Both the position numbers and the translations under genes were made by a program. A DNA stretch of 17,360 nucleotides from Kiritimatiellia bacterium (GTDB taxonomy: Bacteria > Verrucomicrobiota > Kiritimatiellia > RFP12 > UBA1067), in the NCBI GenBank assembly GCA_904502135.1, contig CAJGDE010000032.1, forward strand, positions 1 to 17,360, read 5' to 3'. Below are positions 1-6,133 of this stretch, one piece after another. Under the pieces are notes generated by a model. That model saw only the letters and a list, made by a program, of their open reading frames with translations. It searched no databases and had not been told where the DNA came from. The first letter of the stretch is position 1. Each line of letters opens with the position of its first letter.

Positions 1-70
1 CCTGTATTATATCAAAAACTGAACGTAGGTGCTATACCGACACAAAAAAAGCGATTTTATTTGTAATCGG

Positions 71-381
71 TTAGTCGCCTGTGCAACTGCTGTAGAGTGT
101 TGTTAGGAGAGAAAGATGATAGCATTATCAAAACCGAGTGCTGCCTTGAATAAGTGACTTGTCAAAATGCGGCGGATGTCGCGGCAACCGTGCTCCCGCG
201 CTTATGCGGAATTTTATTCATGCTTCGCCTAAATAAGGTTTGATATAGTGGCGAGAGGCCCATATCAAAAGGCGAGTACCGCTAAGGCGAAAAAACGCCG
301 CACGTTGACAAGGCAGGAACGCAAGCAAGACGGAAAGGAAAACACAAGACAATACTCTACAGCAGTTGCACAGCCGACTAA
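71..381. repeat. 311-bp nested inverted-repeat element, possible structured RNA or MITE
   Basis: The outer arms, 71-103 and 349-381, are reverse complements at 31 of 33 positions. The two exceptions are C78/C374, a true mismatch, and G99/T353, which would be a G-U pair if the plus strand is transcribed. Inside, 158-174 pairs with 296-312 (15 of 17, a 2x2 internal loop). Next, 225-230 (TCGCCT) pairs with 270-275 (AGGCGA), then 239-246 (TTTGATAT) with 262-269 (ATATCAAA). A local hairpin CGCGG/CCGCG lies at 180-200. These helices nest without crossing, as in a long folded RNA. The 8-bp pairing 141-148 with 309-316 competes with the second helix. I see no RNase P, tmRNA, SRP or 6S hallmark and no target-site duplication. 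A MITE-like element or an unrecognised RNA are both possible. Confidence 0.75.
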
Positions 382-403
382 GGGCTTACCTTTTATAAAG
401 TCG

Positions 404-431
404 TTAGTGATTAGTCGTTAGTCGTTAGGAA
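404..431. repeat. Heptamer tandem repeat TTAGTCG
   Basis: Four consecutive 7-base units read TTAGTGA, TTAGTCG, TTAGTCG and TTAGGAA. The same heptamer TTAGTCG opens the left arm of the 311-bp element at 71-77, which suggests the two are related. Function unknown. Confidence 0.7.
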
Positions 432-447
432 CTCGAACTTCTATTAG

Positions 448-519
448 TTGGAGTTTAGAGTTGGAGTGGGAGGAAGGAATTATAAACTTCCTTTCTCGAA
501 CTCGAACTCTAAACTCTAA
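448..519. repeat. 72-bp near-perfect palindrome, 32-bp arms
   Basis: Arms 448-479 and 488-519 align without bulges around an 8-base loop (480-487). Of 32 pairs, 27 are Watson-Crick, two are G-T (450/517, 473/494) and three are mismatches (463/504, 468/499, 469/498). It begins about 45 bases past the stop of the BatD-like gene. It could act as a transcription-ending or mRNA-stabilising hairpin for that operon, but it lacks a T-run, so a classical Rho-independent terminator is not supported. A REP-like dispersed element is the main alternative. Confidence 0.7.
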
Positions 520-548
520 ACTTTCTAAACATCCCAAACCTTCTAAAC
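508..548. repeat. Heptamer TCTAAAC short repeats
   Basis: Exact TCTAAAC occurs at 508-514, 515-521, 524-530 and 542-548, with CCCAAAC-like variants between. The first two copies form part of the right arm of the 72-bp palindrome. Period and heptamer size match the TTAGTCG repeat at 404-431. Confidence 0.65.
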
Positions 549-563
549 TTTCACCAACATTCA

Positions 564-2312
564 TCAATGCGAATGGGAGAAATCATCACGATATTCCAAT
601 TTGGTGGCGCCTGCAGAAACACGCCTATATTCTTTTCTATCAATATCCCAATATGAAATTTTGATGCTTGGCGTCGTCGGCGCGCCATCGGCCACGAAAT
701 ACCGTATAAACTCAATTCGCCCGTTATCACGGACAACTTCAAACGCGCAATCCTTCGGCAGATAAAACTTCGGCACATACCCATCTACGTTAAAAACATA
801 TTTGATCGTTACAACATCATTCGTGCCGACCTTAATGAGATCAGGATATTCGTTTATCACAAGATTCTTTGCGACAATGCCGGAAAAATCATTTGGACGA
901 TCCTTTTCGGGAAGCGGCTTAACATCAATCTCCAAAGGCGAACTTAACAACCTGATTGAATTTGAAAAGCTCATGCTGAAAAATCCGCCGACATTAGATT
1001 TTGTATTTTGAGACACCAAACCGTTTATTTCAAATGCTATAGGCCCTTTGTATGTCGTATCAAACCTTGACGGCAGAGCAATTCTCTTGATTATGTTTGA
1101 AGGGTTTTCACTCTGCACATCCGTCATGTTGAAAGGTTTTCCGACAAAGCTCAACCCTTCTGAAACCGTCGGCGCTATTCGAAGCTGACTAAGCCGGCAG
1201 TTCTTTGGCACATCAATTTCTATTATAAAATCGAACGGCTCGCCGACGCATACGTGATCACGGTCTAAAGAAGCGCCAGCGACTATTTTAACGGGCTTAC
1301 GTTTTTGCGAAGGAAATCCCATCATGGAATCACTGTCAAAAGACATAAGGCGATCCATTCGCTCCTGCATCTGGCGGGCCTGTTCTTCCATCATCCTGAA
1401 AATATCGTTATTATCCTGCTGGGCAAATGACTGAAACGGCAATGCAAAAGCTATCGCCAAAACGGCGATGGCCTTTATAAGGCGTGAGACGACCTTATAG
1501 AAAGCCAAAAGAACGATAAGCGACAATCCTATTATCGAAAGGCGGCCTTTCCATGAATACTTAAGGACGGGTCTAGCGACATCGCGCCATACAGGCAGCA
1601 CCGCCGAAATGTTATCATACTTAAGCGCAAGCGCCGCCACTATTCCCCTTTCAATCTCTGGCGTCTGCCCGATAACCCATTCGAGACGCGAATAAATCTT
1701 AAGGGCCCTCGCCCAATTGCCCTCCAAGATGGCCATGCGAGCCTCATTGAGCCTGGCAACGCTCCCGGAAAACTGCGCGAACGCATCCGCAGAAGGCTTC
1801 GCGCAAGCCTTTCTCCACGCAAATGCCTCGTCATCCGTCATTTCAACTCCACGATCCGTCAAAAGCTCTCCTGGCTGAGGCATCTCATTTTCAACGGCGC
1901 CCATCTCTTCGACTTTGACCTGAACGCTCCCTGTCGCGTGGACAGGAATTCTGTTTGACCTGACGATAACGCTGTTCGTCTTCGCGGACGAGCTATAAGA
2001 AAACTCCAGTTCCGGAAACCACAACACTCCCGGGCGCATCGGCCTTACCCGGTAAGTCAAGCGCCTCGCGTCGCGATATGTATCGGTCTTGGCGCTATCG
2101 TCATAGATCTTCCAATCAGAAGCGTTGACATGACGTGAAAGCTCCGGCGGATGAAGCGATTTGAAATCAGCCTCGCCTACAAAATCTATCGTAAGAACGA
2201 GAGGGTCACCGACCTTTACGTTATTCGCGTCAAAAAAAGCCCTTACGCGCAACTCGCTTCCCGTTACGCCGGCAAGTTCTATTATCGAAGCGAAAATGAG
2301 AGCCTTTATCAT
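564..2312 (-). CDS. BatD-like envelope protein, apparently two exported modules fused
   Basis: This 582-residue protein starts at an ATGA overlap with the upstream TonB-like stop, so the two are probably translationally coupled. Residues 1-20 are a modest signal sequence. Residues 20-127 form a beta-rich BatD-type module (VKVGDPLVLTIDF). Residues 160-250 are helical and TPR- or BatE-like, ending in a membrane segment at about 257-275. Then 279-297 (ending FALPFQSFAQ) looks like a second signal peptide with an SFA cleavage site, followed by a Met/Gln-rich helix (303-325) and a second long beta-rich BatD-like region (340-575). BatD proteins belong to aerotolerance (Bat) loci with MoxR and VWA proteins, none of which is in view. 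The family call rests on overall character, not on a catalytic motif. The role is unproven; an envelope-anchored binding or assembly function is an inference. Confidence 0.6.
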   Translation of the reverse strand: MIKALIFASIIELAGVTGSELRVRAFFDANNVKVGDPLVLTIDFVGEADFKSLHPPELSRHVNASDWKIYDDSAKTDTYRDARRLTYRVRPMRPGVLWFPELEFSYSSSAKTNSVIVRSNRIPVHATGSVQVKVEEMGAVENEMPQPGELLTDRGVEMTDDEAFAWRKACAKPSADAFAQFSGSVARLNEARMAILEGNWARALKIYSRLEWVIGQTPEIERGIVAALALKYDNISAVLPVWRDVARPVLKYSWKGRLSIIGLSLIVLLAFYKVVSRLIKAIAVLAIAFALPFQSFAQQDNNDIFRMMEEQARQMQERMDRLMSFDSDSMMGFPSQKRKPVKIVAGASLDRDHVCVGEPFDFIIEIDVPKNCRLSQLRIAPTVSEGLSFVGKPFNMTDVQSENPSNIIKRIALPSRFDTTYKGPIAFEINGLVSQNTKSNVGGFFSMSFSNSIRLLSSPLEIDVKPLPEKDRPNDFSGIVAKNLVINEYPDLIKVGTNDVVTIKYVFNVDGYVPKFYLPKDCAFEVVRDNGRIEFIRYFVADGAPTTPSIKISYWDIDRKEYRRVSAGATKLEYRDDFSHSH

Positions 2313-3205
2313 CGAGCCTGCACCCTATAAACGATTTTGACGGGTTCTTTACGGCTGGAGGCGATAAATTCAGGGCTTAACCCGTAAACTATCCCGACCG
2401 TGCTTGCGACGGAAAGCGCCGCGCGATCCGACATTTTACTGCCGCAGCTCTGGACAATACGGCAGTTGATAAGACGCCCCGCATCGGTAAATTGCGCTGA
2501 CAGAACAACGACTCCTTCAGTATCTACGCTCGGAGAGAGCTGCTGCCAACGCTTATCAAGAGCCATCTTGATGAGCGAAGCGCACCTCTGCGATTCGCTG
2601 GTCGCAAGTTGCTCGGATTTCCCCGGCACATAACCCTGATTCAGGCGCTTCATCACTTCATCATTAGTGAGAGTCTTTCTGTCCGTGCGCCCATCGCCGC
2701 TTGGACGATTCTTTACGCGCAGAGGCGTTTTTACCGTCGTTGCTGTTTGGCGCATCCGAGCTATGCGCTCAGCGCGAAGCTCTGCGGCGGTTTTTTTTGG
2801 CTTTTCAGGCTCTTTCTTCTTATCAGGCTTTTTTTCGTCCTTTTTTTTATCAGGCTTCTTAACTTCATTTTTCTTAGGCTCCTTCACCTTGACAAGAGCA
2901 TCTACCTTTTCGTCGACCTTCGGCGGAGGCTCTGCTTTCGGCGGAGTCTTGGGCAAAACGCTTTTAGGTGGAGGCGGCGGCGGAGTGTCGTCCAACGGAG
3001 GCGGTTCATCTTCTTTGCCGTCAAGATTCTCGTTTACGACGACCATAATATCTATCGGTATCACGACCTCTTTATCTTTAAAATTAACTACGGAATAAGC
3101 CCAAAGCAAAAGAAAAAAAACCAAATGGACGACAAGCGCCGTCAAAAGTGTTTTTAAGCTTAACACTTTAGGTGACTGTGAGCGATTCTCGCCATAAGGC
3201 ATCAT
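2309..3205 (-). CDS. TonB/TolA-like energy transducer
   Basis: A 298-residue protein with the classic TonB/TolA plan. A short cytoplasmic N-terminus is followed by one membrane helix (about 20-41), a Pro-rich stretch (68-95 with PPPPPP at 75-80), a Lys/Glu/Pro-rich periplasmic spacer (100-145) and a C-terminal globular domain (about 200-298) with the VVVLSAQFTDAGRL strand typical of TonB/TolA C-termini. It would carry energy from the ExbB/ExbD motor across the periplasm to an outer-membrane partner. It starts 3 bases after the ExbD stop and has a GGAG ribosome-binding site about 9 bases upstream. A second ATG follows the first (MM). TolA versus TonB cannot be decided here; no Pal, TolB or outer-membrane receptor is in view. 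Confidence 0.85.
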   Translation of the reverse strand: MMPYGENRSQSPKVLSLKTLLTALVVHLVFFLLLWAYSVVNFKDKEVVIPIDIMVVVNENLDGKEDEPPPLDDTPPPPPPKSVLPKTPPKAEPPPKVDEKVDALVKVKEPKKNEVKKPDKKKDEKKPDKKKEPEKPKKTAAELRAERIARMRQTATTVKTPLRVKNRPSGDGRTDRKTLTNDEVMKRLNQGYVPGKSEQLATSESQRCASLIKMALDKRWQQLSPSVDTEGVVVLSAQFTDAGRLINCRIVQSCGSKMSDRAALSVASTVGIVYGLSPEFIASSRKEPVKIVYRVQAR

Positions 3206-3208
3206 GTG

Positions 3209-3625
3209 CTACTTCTCCACGGTAACAAGAGCCATACGCCTAACTTCACACTTGTAAACGACCTTTACGACATTCATGACGCTGCCGTAATCAAGCCTTT
3301 CATCTCCACGCACGAGAACCGGCACTTCTGGATCTTCCGCCGCCATCTTCATCAATGTCGCTTCGAGCTCTTCAAGCGTTATAGGTTTATCCTTAAAGAA
3401 TATCTTATTGTCTTTATCGATCGTAACGACATTGGCCTTCTTGTCTTTTGTCGGCAGCTGATCAGTCTTCGCCTGCGGGAGCATAATCGAAATCCCCTGC
3501 TCAAGAGCCGGCAGCGTTACGATGAAAGTGACAAGAAGAAGAAACGTAAGGTCGATAAGAGAAGTCATATCGACGGCCGCGTTGGGCTTTTCAACTCTTG
3601 AATGGCGCCTTCTGACAAGCGACAT
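3209..3625 (-). CDS. exbD: ExbD/TolR-family proton-channel subunit
   Basis: A 138-residue protein of normal family length. A basic N-terminus precedes a single membrane helix at about 20-42, whose segment DMTSLIDLTFLLLVTF carries the conserved membrane Asp (D25) needed for proton use in this family. A periplasmic domain of mixed alpha/beta character follows (about 60-138, with VLVRGDERLDYG). It starts 2 bases after the ExbB stop, with a GGGGAG ribosome-binding site. With ExbB it should form the inner-membrane motor that drives the TonB/TolA-like protein downstream. ExbD and TolR are not separable from sequence alone. Confidence 0.92.
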   Translation of the reverse strand: MSLVRRRHSRVEKPNAAVDMTSLIDLTFLLLVTFIVTLPALEQGISIMLPQAKTDQLPTKDKKANVVTIDKDNKIFFKDKPITLEELEATLMKMAAEDPEVPVLVRGDERLDYGSVMNVVKVVYKCEVRRMALVTVEK

Positions 3626-3627
3626 TA

Positions 3628-4344
3628 TTACGCTCCCCTGCCTTGGAATTCACAAGCTATACGACCGATCAATTCATCGGCGAAGCCTTCTGTGTCGCTG
3701 ATGATGCCGCGAATGATGGAATTCATGTGATTAAAGGCGATCACGCCGGGAATCGCGATAAGAAGACCGACGACCGTGGTTACGAGAGCGGCTGAAATTG
3801 ACGGCGCGATCGTCGCCAGATTGGCGCTGCCTGCCGCGCCCATCTCCGCGAACGCATCGAGAACCCCCCACACGGTTCCCAAAAGCCCGAGCATGGGCGA
3901 AAGAGCCACGACGGTCGCGATAATGGTCATGCCGCGCTCTACACGGATCGACTCCTCGGCCAAGGCATGCTCGCAAGTGCCGCGCACAAGCTCAATCTCT
4001 CTTGCTGTAAGAGCGGCCGCGCCTTCACTCTGACGGCCGACAAGCAGAGACCTCACATCGGGCGTAAGCAGCTTAAGGAGCCTTTCGCAAGTCTCTTTAT
4101 ACATACCTTCAAGACCGTCTTTCACCGCGGGACGCCGCTGCAGGTAATATTCAAGAACATCCCGCCCGGCGGAAAAGTCGCGCAGGAACCGGCGTGTGGC
4201 CATAGATATGAAACCAAGCTCCTTCCATTTGCCGATGATGGTAGCCACCATAACGACCGACCCTATCAGCTGAGCGACGACAATACCCTGACCTATAAGA
4301 TTGGATTTAAGAAATCCGTCAACGAGCGAATTGGCAAGCAACAT
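3628..4344 (-). CDS. exbB: ExbB/TolQ-family proton-channel subunit
   Basis: A 238-residue inner-membrane protein with three hydrophobic helices, at about 18-38, 137-160 and 178-203. The signature segment MLGLLGTVWGVLDAF followed by an APSISAALVTTVVGLLIAIP helix is diagnostic of the MotA/TolQ/ExbB family. The large cytoplasmic loop (40-135) is normal. It forms the pentameric ion channel with ExbD. It lies 18 bases downstream of glnS with a GGAG ribosome-binding site 6 bases from the ATG, so it depends on the glnS transcript. No separate promoter was seen in the 18-base gap. Whether it serves Tol-Pal function or TonB-dependent uptake is undecided. Confidence 0.93.
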   Translation of the reverse strand: MLLANSLVDGFLKSNLIGQGIVVAQLIGSVVMVATIIGKWKELGFISMATRRFLRDFSAGRDVLEYYLQRRPAVKDGLEGMYKETCERLLKLLTPDVRSLLVGRQSEGAAALTAREIELVRGTCEHALAEESIRVERGMTIIATVVALSPMLGLLGTVWGVLDAFAEMGAAGSANLATIAPSISAALVTTVVGLLIAIPGVIAFNHMNSIIRGIISDTEGFADELIGRIACEFQGRGA

Positions 4345-4362
4345 ATTTTTCTCCGTGCGGCA

Positions 4363-6060
4363 TCAAGCCGGCTTGTAAGAATCTTTAAGAGTTACGGTGC
4401 GGTTGAAAACAAGGTTTGAATCGACCGTAAAATACCCCGTGCGCTCAAACTGGAAGCGCTCCTCTTTGTCGGCAAGCGCAAGCGAAGGCTCTACATAGCC
4501 GGTAACGACTTTTAGAGATTGCGGGTTAAGGTACTTAAGAAAATTCTCGCTGCCGTCTTTGAGGGGATTTTTCTCAAGAAAGAGCTTGTCGTAAAGCCTG
4601 AACTCGGCTTTTTTGGCCGTAGCGCAATCAGCCCAATGTATAGTCCCCTTTACCTTGCGTCCGTCAGCTGCATTGCCTCCCCAACTGTCGGGATCCCAAG
4701 TTCCGTGGATTTCAACGACCTCGCCGGCTTCGTTCTTCACGCACCCTGTGCACTTGAAGATGCAGACCCCGCGAAGACGCACTTCTCCGCCGACTGTCAT
4801 TCTGAAAAACTTCTTTTCGGCGACCTCCATGAAATCTGCGCGTTCGATCCAGATCTCTCCGCCGAAAGGAATCTTGCGCGTGCCGGCAGATTCATCAACG
4901 GGATTGTTCGACAGCTCCACATCCCTAAAGCCGCCCTGCCAGTTGTCGATGACGACCTTTACGGGATCAATCACGGCCATCCTGCGCTGTGCGGTACGAT
5001 TAAGCTCTTCTCTTACGCACCACTCTAAAAGTTGCGGATCTGATTCGGACTCGACCTTAGAAACACCTATGCGCTCGCAGAACTCGCGTATGGCCCCGGG
5101 CGTATATCCGCGCCTGCGCATGCCGCAGACCGTGGGCATTCGCGGGTCGTCCCAGCCTTCAACGACCTTCTCTTCGACCATCTTGAGAAGAAGCCTCTTC
5201 GACATCACCGTATAGGTCAAATTAAGTCTTGCGAACTCACGCTGCTCGGTTCGGATTTTAACGCCGTTTCTCACCGGCAAGAGCCCCTGTTCGTCCATCC
5301 GGTCCACAACCCAATCATAAAGGGGACGGTGAACCTCAAACTCAAGCGTGCACATCGAATGCGTCACGCCCTCAAGAGCATCTTCAATCGGATGCGCGAA
5401 ATCGTACATCGGATAAATGCACCACTTATCTCCAAGATGATAATGCGACACATGGCGGATGCGGTACAAAACAGGATCGCGAAAATGTATGTTAGGCGAA
5501 GACATATCGATCTTCGCTCTAAGGCACCACTGGCCGTCGGCATACTTCCCGTCGCGCATTTCACGGAAAATCTTCAGATTGCGCTCAGGGTCGGTATCGC
5601 GCGAAGGACTGGGTCTGCCGGGCTTATCTGGAACTCCCCTATACTCCTTCCACTCCTCCTGCCCGAGATCGCAGCAGTACGCCTGGCCTCGGCGAATAAG
5701 CTCTTCGGCGATTTCATACATCTTGTCAAACATGTTCGAAGCGTTATAGAAACCGCTCTCGCCGCTATCGCCTTCACCGGACCACTGAAAGCCCAGCCAG
5801 TTAATGTCGCGCTTGATGTTCTCGGCATACTCGTCCGACTCTTTCGCCGGATTGGTGTCGTCAAGTCTCAAGTGACACTCGCCGCCAAAAAGCGCAGCCA
5901 TGCCGAAATCAACGCAAACCGCCTTCGCGTGGCCTATGTGAATATAACCGTTTGGTTCAGGCGGGAAGCGAGTTACAACCTTGCCGCCGGTCTTTCCGTC
6001 GGCTATGTCTTTTTCGATCCACTGCCTTAAAAAATGCCTTGATGTATCTGATTCGCTCAT
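4363..6060 (-). CDS. glnS: Glutaminyl-tRNA synthetase
   Basis: A 565-residue class I aminoacyl-tRNA synthetase that charges tRNA-Gln with glutamine. The HIGH motif is intact at 41-44 (PPEPNGYIHIGHAK), and the second signature is VMSKR at 285-289, the usual GlnRS form of KMSKS. The catalytic core is followed by the anticodon-binding beta-barrels, including the typical closing strand ERFQFERTGYF. The start was chosen at the ATG of MSESDTSRHF, where the family normally begins; an earlier in-frame ATG (6108) would lie upstream of the promoter. The extended -10 box sits only 7 bases before this ATG. It is the first gene of the five-gene operon. GlnRS is absent from many bacteria that use the GatCAB amidotransferase route, so its presence limits the taxonomy. 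Confidence 0.97.
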   Translation of the reverse strand: MSESDTSRHFLRQWIEKDIADGKTGGKVVTRFPPEPNGYIHIGHAKAVCVDFGMAALFGGECHLRLDDTNPAKESDEYAENIKRDINWLGFQWSGEGDSGESGFYNASNMFDKMYEIAEELIRRGQAYCCDLGQEEWKEYRGVPDKPGRPSPSRDTDPERNLKIFREMRDGKYADGQWCLRAKIDMSSPNIHFRDPVLYRIRHVSHYHLGDKWCIYPMYDFAHPIEDALEGVTHSMCTLEFEVHRPLYDWVVDRMDEQGLLPVRNGVKIRTEQREFARLNLTYTVMSKRLLLKMVEEKVVEGWDDPRMPTVCGMRRRGYTPGAIREFCERIGVSKVESESDPQLLEWCVREELNRTAQRRMAVIDPVKVVIDNWQGGFRDVELSNNPVDESAGTRKIPFGGEIWIERADFMEVAEKKFFRMTVGGEVRLRGVCIFKCTGCVKNEAGEVVEIHGTWDPDSWGGNAADGRKVKGTIHWADCATAKKAEFRLYDKLFLEKNPLKDGSENFLKYLNPQSLKVVTGYVEPSLALADKEERFQFERTGYFTVDSNLVFNRTVTLKDSYKPA

Positions 6061-6067
6061 GCGTATT

Positions 6068-6076
6068 ATTTTACCA
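6068..6076 (-). promoter_or_regulatory. Extended -10 promoter of glnS, likely leaderless
   Basis: On the minus strand the sequence TGGTAAAAT ends 7 bases before the glnS ATG, which places the start of transcription at or within a base or two of the start codon. The TGN extension replaces a good -35, which is not evident. Confidence 0.6.
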
Positions 6077-6094
6077 TATTTAGCCGCGCTCTTG

Positions 6095-6124
6095 TTGAAA
6101 AACAGCACCTCACTTTGCTATAAT
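6095..6124 (+). promoter_or_regulatory. Promoter of the GH123-type gene, likely leaderless
   Basis: TTGAAA (6095-6100) and TATAAT (6119-6124) are 18 bases apart, and TGC precedes the -10 (extended -10). The ATG at 6134 lies 9 bases after the -10, so the mRNA probably begins at the start codon. It shares a 73-base region with the divergent glnS promoter. Confidence 0.8.
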
Positions 6125-6133
6125 TCTTCAACT

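Larger units (their letters stand above)
1..563. other. Gene-free, repeat-rich intergenic region
   Basis: No reading frame here looks like a gene on either strand. The stretch lies downstream of the stop of the minus-strand glnS-to-BatD operon and runs off the left edge. It holds a 311-bp nested inverted-repeat element (71-381), heptamer tandem repeats (404-431), a 72-bp palindrome (448-519) and a second heptamer family (508-548), each listed separately. Bases 1-70 show nothing firm. A weak -10-like TGTAAT sits at 62-67, without a convincing -35. Confidence 0.7.

Noticed and set aside
71..381. RNase P RNA, tmRNA, SRP RNA or 6S RNA
   Set aside because: I found none of their conserved sequence blocks on either strand, for example the GAGGAAAGTCC block of RNase P RNA or a tRNA-like tmRNA end.
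71..381. Retron msr-msd region
   Set aside because: Flanking inverted repeats recall it, but no reverse transcriptase is in the window and no clear branch-point arrangement is visible. It stays only as an alternative.
448..548. Integron attC site or CRISPR array
   Set aside because: The heptamers (TCTAAAC, GTTTAGA) do not fit the attC core patterns RYYYAAC and GTTRRRY, and there are no regular 30-bp repeats with spacers.
6058..6108. Longer glnS start at 6108
   Set aside because: The added residues are not family-like and the region contains the extended -10 box.
5981..6133. Longer start for the GH123-type protein at 5981
   Set aside because: It would run through glnS and its promoter and would bury the signal peptide inside the protein.
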